A stretch of DNA of 64,000 nt from Bacteroides rodentium JCM 16496. GTDB taxonomy: Bacteria > Bacteroidota > Bacteroidia > Bacteroidales > Bacteroidaceae. Positions 17,491 through 26,617 of the stretch are shown here, piece after piece. Made by a program: the position numbers and the translations under genes. A model generated the notes under the pieces. That model made no database searches, was not told the origin of the DNA, and worked only from the letters and a program-made list of their open reading frames with translations. The first letter of the stretch is position 1; each line of letters begins with the position of its first letter. Location of the stretch: NCBI RefSeq assembly GCF_000614125.1, contig NZ_BAKJ01000013.1:34901-98900 (forward strand). The letters run 5' to 3'.

Positions 17491-17943
17491 AATGGTTATT
17501 GATTGAATGGATTTAATAGGAACAAACCTAAAACACAAGTGAATTTCTTCGCTTGTATCTTAGGCTGTCCTATGTCTTTCCCTAAAGATTCTTTCAAAGG
17601 AAATGAGGAGCATTAGTAAATTATTGGTTAGCTATGGCAATAGTGCATCGTGCCTGCTCTTGGATTAATAAGAATGCTTATTCCTACCAACTATCAGACT
17701 GCATTTCTAAAGCATTCTTTTTATTTAAGAGCTATGAGGGGGTGTTTATGTGGGTAGGGGTGTCTTGTGCATTACTCTGATGGTTTAAAATTGTCATTAC
17801 GAAGTAGCATTCATAAGGGCTGCTTACCCTTATCGTAGAAATTCAACTTTAGATGCTTCTAAAGTCAGAATAAGACAGAGTGGGGATTATTCGTACTATC
17901 TCTTAATATATTAATAAACAGTACGAAAAATCCTACTTGCCTG
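17491..17943. other. Gene-free stretch upstream of DUF3871
   Basis: No supported gene. It holds the promoter box at 17523-17530, an imperfect palindrome (ACAAGTGAA/TTCGCTTGT near 17536-17560) and a 10-bp inverted pair AAGAATGCTT (17670) / AAGCATTCTT (17710) followed by T-rich sequence. Confidence 0.4.
17523..17530 (-). promoter_or_regulatory. -7 box TAGGTTTG for the DUF3871 gene
   Basis: TAnnTTTG match on the minus strand, about 48 bases upstream of the start at 17475. Confidence 0.45.
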
Positions 17944-18606
17944 TTATTTGGACTTGAAAGCTATCTTAACCACGTTTTTTGAGTTGGTTGGATTCCACTC
18001 CTTGCGCTGTTTGGCTATGTTGTTGTCTAATAATAGTTCATTGGGAGTAAGCTCTATCCCTTTGGGTATATATCTTAACAGACCTGCACTATATAATTCC
18101 AGATTGTAACTCTCTACATTCTTCTTACCCATTCCCAATTTGTCAGCCAACTTATTAGGAGTAAGCAGTATCTTGTTGTTCTCTGCTATTAATAGGAGCT
18201 TGATATAATATCCTTTCACTTTAATATTCAAATCCACTGTCATAAAGAGGTAGGACAGTGTTATGAAGTTGGGATGTTCAATGGGTGGAATGCAGTAAAT
18301 GCTCCTCATTACAAATTCTATAAGAGGATGGTTGATAGCTTCCCTATATCTCTTTCTAATCAGCACTGCCTCTATATCCTTATTGAAGTTCTTTAATGCG
18401 TCCTCTTTCTCTCCAGTTCGTTTGGCTAAGTCTTTGATTCTCCATCTGACCTTATAATAGTCGTTTCTATATAAGGACAGACAGAAGAACCTGTACAAAT
18501 TGGGTGGATTGAGTTTATCTACAATAGACTTGTTAATGGTAGCATAATTCTGCCTAATGTTACTTGTCCTGTTTTGCAGGTGTTTTAATTGTATCTTCAT
18601 ATTCAT
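17944..18606 (-). CDS. Hypothetical protein with possible winged helix
   Basis: 220 aa, basic. The C-terminal part reads ILLTPNKLADKLGMGKKNVESYNLELYSAGLL, the pattern of a winged helix-turn-helix, and the N-terminal half is helical and rich in Arg and Tyr. No family identified. A regulator or initiator-like role is possible but not shown. Confidence 0.5.
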   Translation of the reverse strand: MNMKIQLKHLQNRTSNIRQNYATINKSIVDKLNPPNLYRFFCLSLYRNDYYKVRWRIKDLAKRTGEKEDALKNFNKDIEAVLIRKRYREAINHPLIEFVMRSIYCIPPIEHPNFITLSYLFMTVDLNIKVKGYYIKLLLIAENNKILLTPNKLADKLGMGKKNVESYNLELYSAGLLRYIPKGIELTPNELLLDNNIAKQRKEWNPTNSKNVVKIAFKSK

Positions 18607-18745
18607 TAGTAGCTGATTGAATATTATTGGTAAACATTAAATCTTTCTTCTCTCGTTCCATCCTGTAATAGTAGGCAGTTCCAAAGTATATCTTGGCTTC
18701 CTTTCTGTTGTGAAACTTCTTTCCTGTTGGCAGATGAATTATCAT
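18560..18745 (-). CDS. Small hypothetical protein (61 aa)
   Basis: MIIHLPTGKKFHNRKEAKIY opening resembles the short HTH-like proteins that sense host growth on these elements; its 3' end overlaps the next gene by 47 bases. Identity unknown. Confidence 0.4.
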   Translation of the reverse strand: MIIHLPTGKKFHNRKEAKIYFGTAYYYRMEREKKDLMFTNNIQSATNEYEDTIKTPAKQDK

Positions 18746-18766
18746 ATCAGTTTAAATATCAGTGAA

Positions 18767-18940
18767 TTAATAAGCCAACTTCTGCAATGAGATATAATAG
18801 GTAGCAACCTTTCCATTCTTCTTTCTCCTTGTCTTTAGATAGTTATTAAGATTAGCCCACAATCCAATGTGAACCTTGTTATCTTTTACTCCCTGTTTAA
18901 GAGCCTTAGCCCTTATCTGCTCATAAGTAAATTCTTCCAT
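18767..18940 (-). CDS. Small hypothetical protein (57 aa)
   Basis: MEEFTYEQIRAKALKQGVKD... with a conserved-looking KVHIGLWANLNNY segment and basic centre (KTRRKKNGK). Short enough to be missed by length cut-offs, but amino-acid use and position between two genes of the same strand fit a real gene. Confidence 0.45.
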   Translation of the reverse strand: MEEFTYEQIRAKALKQGVKDNKVHIGLWANLNNYLKTRRKKNGKVATYYISLQKLAY

Positions 18941-19071
18941 TTTAGATATTCTGAATAGTTTGTAAGTCCGTCAATCTGTGTGGTGGGATTATCTGCTTGT
19001 AGTACTGTAAAGATAGTAATTCCATGAGTGGGAAACTAATGATAAGACCACAATTCAGAAGTATTGAGTAG

Positions 19072-19098
19072 GCAGGGAAACCTCTCACATTTCCCTGC
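19072..19098 (-). terminator. Hairpin after the 105-aa gene
   Basis: GCAGGGAAA pairs with TTTCCCTGC around a 9-base loop, directly behind the stop codon at 19105. Confidence 0.5.
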
Positions 19099-19104
19099 TT
19101 CTTG

Positions 19105-19422
19105 TCAATCTCCCTTGTTATGTTCAAAACATAGGACTAAGTGTATAATTCCATTCTCATTCTTGAAAGCTATTCTTGGATTATCAACTTCCTTATATGT
19201 AATGGAAGTTATAATAATGGGGAACAGTTCATTCGCATTATAAAGTTTGAGGCTATTTGCAATATATTCATTAGAACTATATTCTGGAAGAATGAAACTG
19301 AACAAGTAGAGCTTGACATCATTGTATTGCTGCATTTTAGCTCTTAGTATTTCTTGCTTAGCAATTATTGCTTCGTAGATAGTGCTTAAATATGAACTGG
19401 ATTGTATGATATATGGATTCAT
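19105..19422 (-). CDS. Hypothetical protein (105 aa)
   Basis: Starts MNPYIIQSSSYLSTIYEAII; an earlier in-frame ATG at 19458 is less likely. N-terminal helix, then beta strands ending IIHLVLCFEHNKGD. No family recognised; cytoplasmic. Confidence 0.45.
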   Translation of the reverse strand: MNPYIIQSSSYLSTIYEAIIAKQEILRAKMQQYNDVKLYLFSFILPEYSSNEYIANSLKLYNANELFPIIITSITYKEVDNPRIAFKNENGIIHLVLCFEHNKGD

Positions 19423-19450
19423 TGTTTTATTATTTAGTTGGTTAAGAATT

Positions 19451-19474
19451 AAGCCCACCTGTCACATGGGCTTT
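19451..19474 (-). terminator. Hairpin after the 402-aa gene
   Basis: AAGCCCA pairs with TGGGCTT; T-rich sequence follows on the minus strand. Confidence 0.5.
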
Positions 19475-19486
19475 GCTGTTAGTGGC

Positions 19487-20695
19487 TTATGCAGCCTGTT
19501 CTTCTTTAATCACTCCATGATTCTTTAGATATTGGGTAAGCATCTCAGAATAAATGGTATTCACATGGTCTGACTTTACTTCATTTATAATTTTAATGCT
19601 GCTCTCATTCAATGTCTTTATGGTACTTAAAGTTTCATCCAACCCAATCTTCTTGTTTTCACCGTTCGGTGCGTAATTGGCAAGCTGGGTAATTGCATCA
19701 ATCATGTAGCGATGTCTTATAGTGTCCTTAGAAATCTTCATGTCGCTTAAAGTCTTGATAATTGTATCTCCTATTGTCAAGTCATATTCTTCAAGTTTGG
19801 CTTCACAAACTCCCTGCATGGCACTATTCCAGACTTTCAAACTTAGTGTCTTACCAAAATTATAGTATTTGGTGATTACGCTGATGTTTGCTTTCAATTC
19901 CAATGCCTTTTGGAACACTCTGTTAAAGAACTCCTGTTGAGTGGCTAATGCTGCATTACCAGCCTTCTCCAATCCATTGAAACCTCTGCTCAACACATTG
20001 TTCACTCCTCTGTACTTGCCAAACTCCTGTAAAGAATCAAACTTTTTAATTCTTACATTCTCTATGGTCAGTTTGGTGTCGTCCTTGACTATGGCATTAA
20101 GGTTGTGTTCATGGTAGCTTGCCCATTGCCAATATCCGTTTGCTGTATCAACAGGTACGTAAACATTGGGAGTGCCTTTAGGTACAATGTTTCCGTTAAG
20201 GTCTTTCAGCTCAATGTCTGCATTGTAAAACAGGGCGGCTTCTGTAATGTAGAGAGGAACTTTATCAAAATGTTCATTGGTTATCAAATCCTTACCACAT
20301 TCAAGGTTTACCTTACTTACTGCCATGCTGTAAACAGATGTAGCGATGATGATTTCCTTTTCCTCTTTAGTAAAGACTACCTGTTTGTTTGTGTTCTTGC
20401 TTTCATTCCACAATTCTACTTTAGCAGTTGGTAGTTCTACCTTTTTAAGTGCTTCAAGATATGCAGTTTCAGCCTTGCCTACATTAACCAGTGCAGATTT
20501 CTTAATATTGGCTTCTGCATCCTTATTGGCTTCAAGCACGCTCTTGGCTTTCATCAAATTCTGACGGGCTTCTTCTACTGCTTGTAACTTAGTCTCTGCG
20601 GTTGTCATTTTTACTTCTTCCATGATTTCATTCTGATTTAAAGATTCAATTTCATTATTAATTTTCTCAGCTTTTACATTTACTAATTCGTTCAT
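19487..20695 (-). CDS. Hypothetical protein (402 aa) of the outer element
   Basis: N-terminal 90 residues are a long charged coiled coil (ETKLQAVEEARQNLMKAKSV). The remainder has no domain that I recognise; it includes TANGYWQWASYHEHNLNAIV and helical C-terminal segments. No signal peptide. It has its own upstream promoter box and a terminator, so it is probably a monocistronic unit; the coiled coil suggests oligomerisation. Confidence 0.6.
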   Translation of the reverse strand: MNELVNVKAEKINNEIESLNQNEIMEEVKMTTAETKLQAVEEARQNLMKAKSVLEANKDAEANIKKSALVNVGKAETAYLEALKKVELPTAKVELWNESKNTNKQVVFTKEEKEIIIATSVYSMAVSKVNLECGKDLITNEHFDKVPLYITEAALFYNADIELKDLNGNIVPKGTPNVYVPVDTANGYWQWASYHEHNLNAIVKDDTKLTIENVRIKKFDSLQEFGKYRGVNNVLSRGFNGLEKAGNAALATQQEFFNRVFQKALELKANISVITKYYNFGKTLSLKVWNSAMQGVCEAKLEEYDLTIGDTIIKTLSDMKISKDTIRHRYMIDAITQLANYAPNGENKKIGLDETLSTIKTLNESSIKIINEVKSDHVNTIYSEMLTQYLKNHGVIKEEQAA

Positions 20696-20774
20696 AGTTT
20701 TAATCTTTTAAGTTGTTGTTATTCATTTAGTGTAACCCTCAAACCTATGTACACTTGGTTATCTGATTACGTTG

Positions 20775-20782
20775 CAAAACTA
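20775..20782 (-). promoter_or_regulatory. -7 box TAGTTTTG for the 402-aa gene
   Basis: TAnnTTTG match on the minus strand 80 bases upstream of the start. The gene-free stretch 20696-20978 also has GATTAAAAGAGAGAAA twice (near 20798 and 20902). Confidence 0.45.
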
Positions 20783-20978
20783 CTTGCTTCTGGGCTGATT
20801 AAAAGAGAGAAATTAATGAGTGGTTTTACTTTCCCTCTTAATTGGTAGCTCGTCCGCTATCGTTTTGACGGTGCAAAGATGGGATATAATGGCAGGATTA
20901 AAAGAGAGAAAAAAAGTCCTGCTTTCATGTACCCTCTTAATGGTATGAAGCAGGACTGTATTAATTATCAGATGTTTA

Positions 20979-21827
20979 TTAGAAATATATGCTGTTCGCA
21001 GTATCAATTCTCTTGTCTTTATATTGCTTGATGTAGCCTTTTAAAACATCTTCATCATCTGAGAATTTACTATGTTTGGATAGTTTGGTGAAGTAGATAA
21101 GCTTTGATATGAGCAATGTCTTACTAAGTGATATGGTGCTTCCTTTCTTCTGTCTGACATTAAACTGCTTGTTATATGGAGATAGATTGAAGAAGTCATT
21201 GAACATCTTATAGAACAGCCATATCTGAACGGACTCCTTTTCTTCTGCATGGGTGCTTATGCTGACTTGTTGGCTCTGCATCCAAGGGTGTTCCTCTATC
21301 TCTTTTAGGTTATTGGCGATGGTAGTAGCTAAGTAACCTATTGCATTGGCATTATCAATTACTATCTGATGCTTACCCTCTACCTTTACAGATATAGTGA
21401 TAGGTTTCTTAAAACTTACTCCAAATTGGTTAATCTCCTTATGGTTGTCAGCTATGGCTTTGGTGAATTTGGTGAGCTGTTCTATTCCAATGCCTGTAGC
21501 TTTCATTCCATCCAAGCACGTGCCACATGTATAATCAAAGATGAACAGAAGTAGAAACCAGAACTTGTCTATATCAACTCCCAAACCTTTTAAAGTATTT
21601 TGTATGTCCTCATTGGCTATATAATCTCCGTATGTGAAGTTGCCATATAGTTTATTCTGATTGTATCTTCTTATGAATAGAGGTAAGGCGGTAGTGCCAC
21701 AGACGTATCTTTCTCCTGTGGCTGGGTCTATATCTACGTCTGGAACATATTTAACGGCTATGGCTTCCATGTATTCCAAACGGGTGTCAATGTTTATATA
21801 ATCTTCCTTTAGCTTCTCCATAATCAT
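20979..21827 (-). CDS. Hypothetical protein (282 aa) of the outer element
   Basis: Contains DVDIDPATGERYVCGTTALPLFIRRYNQ near residue 35 and FDYTCGTCLDG near 95; C-terminal third is helical. No signal peptide or family recognised. An alternative start is the Met at residue 3. It is expressed from a -7 box at 21838-21845. Confidence 0.55.
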   Translation of the reverse strand: MIMEKLKEDYINIDTRLEYMEAIAVKYVPDVDIDPATGERYVCGTTALPLFIRRYNQNKLYGNFTYGDYIANEDIQNTLKGLGVDIDKFWFLLLFIFDYTCGTCLDGMKATGIGIEQLTKFTKAIADNHKEINQFGVSFKKPITISVKVEGKHQIVIDNANAIGYLATTIANNLKEIEEHPWMQSQQVSISTHAEEKESVQIWLFYKMFNDFFNLSPYNKQFNVRQKKGSTISLSKTLLISKLIYFTKLSKHSKFSDDEDVLKGYIKQYKDKRIDTANSIYF

Positions 21828-21837
21828 TAGTTTAAGG

Positions 21838-21845
21838 CAAAGTTA
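21838..21845 (-). promoter_or_regulatory. -7 box TAACTTTG for the 282-aa gene
   Basis: TAnnTTTG match on the minus strand just upstream of the start at 21827; the short leader favours the second Met at 21821. Confidence 0.5.
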
Positions 21846-21853
21846 AAAAATAA

Positions 21854-21882
21854 TCCTCACCTGCATTTGCTGCAAGTGAGGA
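21854..21882 (-). terminator. Terminator of the outer integrase
   Basis: TCCTCACCTGCA pairs with TGCAAGTGAGGA (one G-U) and a T-rich run follows on the minus strand. It stands 21 bases behind the stop of the integrase C-terminal fragment. Confidence 0.65.
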
Positions 21883-21902
21883 ATTTGTGGATAGGATATG
21901 CC

Positions 21903-22091
21903 TTAGTAATCAGAATCTCCTGTGAACGTATCCATAAGTTTATCCATTTGTTCACCTATGCACTTGTCTATTAGCTTTGCATAGTGGGCAGTCATTCGTG
22001 TATTGGTATGTCCCAACATCTTAGAAACGACTTCCAGAGATATGTTATTAGCTAAAGTAACGGTACTTGCGAATGTGTGCCTAGAAGTATG
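21903..22091 (-). pseudogene. C-terminal fragment of the outer element integrase
   Basis: 62 codons without a start: HTSRHTFASTVTLANNISLE, VVSKMLGHTNTRMTAHYAKL and a C-terminal tail. It holds the second Arg-His box, the GHxN histidine and the Tyr nucleophile of a tyrosine recombinase. The other part of the gene is at 38351-39385. Joined through the shared 8-base core, and with two lost bases added, they give 1218 bases, exactly 406 codons. Confidence 0.85.
22084..22091. other. Inner element attachment core, left
   Basis: GAAGTATG, identical to 38351-38358. The sequence to its left (GTGTGCCTA) continues the outer integrase; the sequence to its right starts the inner element. The right-hand copy has GTGTCTC in front of the core, so attP and attB are alike beyond the core. 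Confidence 0.75.
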
Positions 22092-22351
22092 GGATGTGAA
22101 TGGTTAAGCAAGGAAAAGCGAACAGGTGAAGATAAAACGTAAGTCGTTTGAAATGAGCATAGTTTCAGTGTTTTGCCAAATGTGGAAAAAGCAAATGAAA
22201 GCGGAATATTGAGGTTGTTCAGTTACCACATCGTTTGCCGGGCAGTTACCAAACAAGGATAGGTAACGGGAAGCAATGAAAAGAAATCCTCACCGTTTTG
22301 TTTGCGTTCATCCACAGTATTTTGCATATCAAGGAACGCTTATATGGCAAG

Positions 22352-22359
22352 TAACTTTG
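22352..22359 (+). promoter_or_regulatory. -7 box TAACTTTG for the first inner integrase
   Basis: TAnnTTTG match 20 bases before the start at 22379. The stretch before it (22092-22351) has no gene but has CAGTTACCA twice (near 22220 and 22246) and GGTAACGGG, possible arm-type integrase sites. Confidence 0.55.
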
Positions 22360-22378
22360 CATCTAAAAATATAAGCGT

Positions 22379-23607
22379 ATGAAAGTAGAAAAATTCAAGG
22401 TGTTGCTCTACCTTAAAAGGAGCGGACTGGACAAATCGGGCAAGGCCCCGATAATGGGCCGGATTACCGTGAACCGCACGATGGCGCAGTTCAGTTGCAA
22501 ACTTTCCTGCACTCCCGAACTGTGGAATGCTCGCGAAAGTCGGTTGAATGGAAAAAGCAGGGAGGCGGTGGAGGTCAATGCGAAAATCGAGAAACTACTG
22601 TTGGCAGTAAACTCTGCCTTCAATACTCTCATGGAGCGTAAGACCGACTTCGATGCAACCGCAGTTAAGGATGTGTTCCAAGGCAGCAAGGAGACACAAA
22701 TGACCTTGTTGGCCCTCTTTGACCGACACGTTGAGGAAATCAAGGCTCGTGTGGGTATAGATGTCTCCCACCGCACACTGCCGAACTACATCTATACCCG
22801 GCAACGTCTTGGTGAATTTGTCAGCAACCGATTTAAGGTTTCCGACCTTGCCTTCTGCCAGCTTAATGAGCAATTCATCCGGGAGTTCCAAGAGTTCATT
22901 GTAATCGAGAAGGGCTTGGGTGTGCAGACCGTACGCCACTATCTGGCGATACTGAAGAAGATTTGTCGTATGGCATTCAAGGACGGACACGCGGACAAAT
23001 TCTATTTCGAGCACTACCCACTGCCCAAGCAGAAAGAAACACCTCCAAAGGCATTGAGCAAAGAGGACTTTGAGAAAATCCGTGACATAGATCTTCAAGG
23101 ATGCCGCCCCGTGCATTCCATTGTCCGTGATATGTTTCTTTTCGCCTGCTATACCGGGACTTCGTATGTGGATGTGGTGGCTATCACTCCCGACAACCTT
23201 TCACGGGATGACAATGGTGCATTATGGTTGAAATACCGCAGAGGCAAGAACGGGCAGCTCTGCCGTGTCAAGCTCTTGCCGGAAGCGATTGCCCTCATCG
23301 AGAAATATAAGGACGATACACGGACACACTGTTTCCCGTAATCCAGTACCAGCCCTTGAAGTGGTGTCTGACAAGCATCAAGATGAAAGCCGGAATCAAG
23401 GGCCGCTTGTCCTATCACATGGGTCGGCATTCCTTCTCTACCCTCATGACTCTTGAAAACGGAGTACCCATTGAAACCGTCAGCAAGATGCTGGGACATT
23501 CCGATATAAGAACAACCCAAGTATATGCCCGCGTGACCCCGAAGAAACTCTTTGAAGACATGGATAAGTACATCGAGGCAACAAAGGACTTGAAACTTAT
23601 ACTCTAA
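22379..23607 (+). CDS. Tyrosine recombinase 1 of the inner element, frameshifted
   Basis: About 410 aa CTn-type integrase. N-terminal arm- and core-binding domains (FKVLLYLKRSGLDKSGKAPI; LFDRHVEEIKARVGID) lead to the catalytic domain: YTGTSYVDV, YHMGRHSFSTLMTLENG and MLGHSDIRTTQVYARV with the Tyr nucleophile. At about 23322 one base is missing; the first frame stops at 23341, the second continues FPVIQYQPLKWCLTSIKMKA to 23607. Adding a G to ACACGGACACAC restores it. It is nearest to the left end and is the best candidate to act on the GAAGTATG site. Confidence 0.8.
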
Positions 23608-23627
23608 TCACTAAATACAATTCAATT

Positions 23628-24842
23628 ATGCGAAGCACATTTTCAATTCTATACTACATCAACCGTGGGAAAGTCAAGGCGGACGGCACTACTGCCATTC
23701 TGTGCCGTATTACCATTGACGGAAATAAAAGCGTATTCTCCACGGGCTATTATTGCAATCCGGATAACTGGAACGCGAAAAGCGGTGAGGTCAAAGAAAC
23801 ACGGACTAACAATCTCCTTATCGCACTACGGACTCAAATAGAAACATCTTACGAGAAGATGTTGAAGGAGACAGGTCTGGTTACAGCAGAAATGCTGAAA
23901 AACGAGATAACATGTGTAGCTACCATCCCCACTACACTCATGAAAGCAGGAGAAGAAGAACGTGAACGGTTGCGGATCCGTGCGGAAGTGATAGACTCCA
24001 CATCTTCCTATCGTCAGTCCAAGTCCTCACAAGCCTATCTGCACGAATACCTCCTTTCATTAGGTATGCGTGACATTGCCTTTGAGGACATCACCGAGGA
24101 TTTCGGGTGGGGCTACAAGCTCTATCTGAAGACCAAAGGCTGTGGTACAGGCCATATCAATCATTGCCTTACTTGGCTGAACAGACTGATATACATTGCC
24201 GTGGATAGAGAAATCATCCGCTTCAATCCCATTGTAGACGTGTCATACGAGAAAAAGCCAGACCACAAGTTGAAGCACATCAGCAGAGCCGAACTACAGA
24301 GGATAATGGAACAGCCCATGCCGGAGAAACGGCAAGAACTTACCCGAAGAATATTCATCTTTTCCGCCTTCACCGGGTTGTCGTATGTAGATGTAAAGCG
24401 GCTTTACCCCTCACATATCGGGACAACTACAGATGGAAGGCGTTACATCCGTATCAACAGAAAGAAAACCGATGTGGAATCCTTCGTTCCGCTGCATCCG
24501 GTGGCAGAGCAGATATTGTCCTTGTATAACACCACCAATGACGAAGAACCCATATTCCCTTTACCCAATCGTGACAGCCTTTGGTACTGCATCCACGAGA
24601 TAGGCATATTGGCAGGTGTGAAAGAGAACCTCAGCTACCATGCGAGTAGACATTCTTTCGGAACCATGATGCTTTCGGCTGGTGTTCCGATAGAGAGCAT
24701 CAGCAAGATGATGGGACATACGAACATCAAGACCACGCAGGGCTATGCACGGGTGACCGATGATAAGATCTCGGAAGATATGGATAGGCTCATGGAGAGA
24801 AGAAATGAACAGAAGTCCAACAAAGCAAAGAAAGTACAATGA
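23628..24842 (+). CDS. Tyrosine recombinase 2 of the inner element
   Basis: 404 aa, intact. N-terminal SAM-like part starts MRSTFSILYYINRGKVKADG; the catalytic domain has FTGLSYVDVKRL, SYHASRHSFGTMMLSAGV and MMGHTNIKTTQGYARV. It follows integrase 1 by 20 bases. Pairs of tandem integrases are common on Bacteroides elements; division of labour between the two is not known here. Confidence 0.88.
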   Translation: MRSTFSILYYINRGKVKADGTTAILCRITIDGNKSVFSTGYYCNPDNWNAKSGEVKETRTNNLLIALRTQIETSYEKMLKETGLVTAEMLKNEITCVATIPTTLMKAGEEERERLRIRAEVIDSTSSYRQSKSSQAYLHEYLLSLGMRDIAFEDITEDFGWGYKLYLKTKGCGTGHINHCLTWLNRLIYIAVDREIIRFNPIVDVSYEKKPDHKLKHISRAELQRIMEQPMPEKRQELTRRIFIFSAFTGLSYVDVKRLYPSHIGTTTDGRRYIRINRKKTDVESFVPLHPVAEQILSLYNTTNDEEPIFPLPNRDSLWYCIHEIGILAGVKENLSYHASRHSFGTMMLSAGVPIESISKMMGHTNIKTTQGYARVTDDKISEDMDRLMERRNEQKSNKAKKVQ

Positions 24843-25212
24843 AACGAGGAATCATTACAATCAGTGAATGCGGTGTGGTGAGTATGCTACTGCACCCGTA
24901 TGGATGACGCAATTCGAGATTGCCGACTTGTTCGGGGTATTCTCGTGTGATGTTCGCAAAGCGATACACAGCATTTACAAGAACAAGGAACTGAACGAAG
25001 TGGACACAATGAAGTATGTCAAGCAACCCGAAGGTGTCAGTTATGACGTTTACAGCCTTGAAATGGTTATGGCCATTGCATTCAGGATACGCAGTAAAAA
25101 GATTATGCTGTTCAGACAGTTTGTAATCGGTAAACTGAGTGCAACGATGAGAGGTGCTTCGATGTCTTTTCTTGTTTCTTGTGGCAGAGGAAGCAACCGA
25201 TGGTATAATTGA
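24841..25212 (+). CDS. RhuM-like protein, frameshifted
   Basis: About 123 aa. The frame from ATG at 24841 (overlapping the integrase stop) encodes MKRGIITISECGVV and is lost near 24881; the main frame continues EYATAPVWMTQFEIADLFGV and DVYSLEMVMAIAFRIRSKK, then LFRQFVIGKL, as in RhuM-family proteins of mobile elements. One missing base explains the break. The C-terminal 30 residues are not typical. Function unknown. Confidence 0.6.
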
Positions 25213-25423
25213 GTTCATCCCGTCAGACGCACGTTCCCGATGCTCGGATGCAAAGGTAGCGCATGGCTTGATGGCAGAAGCAAGGTCAGGCGGCAAAGCT
25301 GTTTCGGCCAGAATCTTCCTCCTGCGGAGCGTATTCAGCCCGAAAACCTTGCCTCTACTGACCATACGCTCGTAGGGCATCCGGCAACGGAAACAAGCGA
25401 CTGACGGGAAATCAAAAGACAAG

Positions 25424-25482
25424 AAAGGAACGGCTTACAGATGAAGCGCAATTTTGATGCTTCATCTGTAAGCCGTTCCTTT
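25424..25482. terminator. 24-bp perfect hairpin, bidirectional terminator
   Basis: 25424-25447 pairs without mismatch with 25459-25482 around an 11-base loop; TTCCTTTTT follows on the right and A-rich sequence precedes it. It separates the rightward recombinase/RhuM genes from the leftward HTH genes. The 210 bases before it hold no supported gene. Confidence 0.75.
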
Positions 25483-25539
25483 TCCTTTTTGCTACCGCAA
25501 GTTATAGGACAGACGGCAAACTGCGCTCCTTCAAGAAAA

Positions 25540-25845
25540 TCAGGTGGCGGTCTGTCGGTAGGCGGAGCGGTAGCCGTCAAGCAGCATTTTCTCTATGTCC
25601 GACTCGCGGTAGAGAATCTTGCCACCCAACTGGATGTAGGGTATTCGCCCTTCGTTACGGTAGTCCTGGAGTGTCCGGCGACTGACCTTCAGCCGTGCCG
25701 AGACTTCTTTGTCAGTGAAGAAACGCTCTCCGCCCAATGTCGGACGATAGTCGGCGGTCATACGCTCGTAGTTGTCCAGCAGTCGGTCGAGACTGCCCAT
25801 GAAGTGGAGGATCCACTCGTTGTCTTTGGTCATCAGTTCATTCAT
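25540..25845 (-). CDS. HTH (excisionase-like) protein A
   Basis: 101 aa. FFTDKEVSARLKVSRRTLQDYRNEG is a MerR/excisionase-type helix-turn-helix, followed by IPYIQLGGKILYRESDIEKML, the wing of that family. Small proteins of this type act as excision or transfer regulators (Xis-like) in CTnDOT-related elements. It is paired with the similar gene upstream. Confidence 0.75.
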   Translation of the reverse strand: MNELMTKDNEWILHFMGSLDRLLDNYERMTADYRPTLGGERFFTDKEVSARLKVSRRTLQDYRNEGRIPYIQLGGKILYRESDIEKMLLDGYRSAYRQTAT

Positions 25846-25891
25846 GTTACGTTGGATTTAGTGGGTATTGTTATTCTACTTTGTTTATTGT

Positions 25892-26203
25892 TTATATCGT
25901 TCGTCCTTTGAAGCGTGCTTCCTTTCGTCTGTCCTCCACATGAGCAACGATGCGCTTCACGTCCTCGGGGCAATAATACGTCTTGTGGTTGATTTGCGAA
26001 AATGCAAGCGTGCCGTTGTCCCGCAATGTCTGCAACGTGCGTGGACTGATGTTCAGCATCCGGCACACGTCCTGATTGTCCATCCACTCACTCATCGTCT
26101 TTTCGCCGTGCCGATGGCAGATGGCATCCATGCGGCGGACGAACTGGTCGAACTTGACGACCATCGTCTCAAAAGTTCTTTTCTCGATTGATACTATTTC
26201 CAT
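25892..26203 (-). CDS. HTH (excisionase-like) protein B
   Basis: 103 aa. Helical N-terminus, then WMDNQDVCRMLNISPRTLQTLRDNG and LAFSQINHKTYYCPEDVKRI, the same HTH-plus-wing architecture as its downstream neighbour. The two are 46 bases apart and likely co-transcribed. Together they resemble the xis2c/xis2d pair of CTnDOT (inference from size, fold and position). Confidence 0.75.
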   Translation of the reverse strand: MEIVSIEKRTFETMVVKFDQFVRRMDAICHRHGEKTMSEWMDNQDVCRMLNISPRTLQTLRDNGTLAFSQINHKTYYCPEDVKRIVAHVEDRRKEARFKGRTI

Positions 26204-26617
26204 AATTCTTTCCTTTTGTGTTTCTTTTGTCGCAAAGGAATGGATAATCCGTCATCCGACAATGCTTTTTTCATAACTGGCAGCCTTTGGCATCGGTATG
26301 GTATAGCTTGGCCAGGATAAGCCTTATAGGTAGGCTTTCTGTTTCATCTAACTTCCACGTTTAAGATGATAGCCCAATCTCAATAAGACCTTAATTCAAG
26401 TTCGCCCGTAAATGAGACTTTGATTTTTCTACTCCTTGTGTCCAGCAAATCGGTGAAGTCTGCACCATTGTTCCTATTGTCCCAAAGCAAAGTTACACAA
26501 AATTGCCTAAGAGAATCCAAGTGTTTGACTGACTGTACTAAAGCGCCTTACTTTGCTCCCGATAATCGGTCAAGGTGAACACCAAGACCATAGTTAATAA
26601 CTTAAATAATTTGTTTT
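26204..26617. other. Divergent gene-free stretch
   Basis: No supported gene. It separates the leftward HTH pair from the rightward DUF3408 gene. It contains a minus-strand -7 box TAACTTTG at 26488-26495 that could serve the HTH genes, and a short hairpin (AAGCCT/AGGCTT) near 26316. Confidence 0.45.

Noticed and set aside
18942..19127. 61-codon minus-strand ORF between the 57-aa and 105-aa genes
   Set aside because: Overlaps the next gene and spans its terminator hairpin; no ribosome site or family.
25154..25375. 73-codon plus-strand ORF behind the RhuM-like gene
   Set aside because: Overlaps the real gene in another frame and has no recognisable features; the region before the 24-bp hairpin is best left blank.
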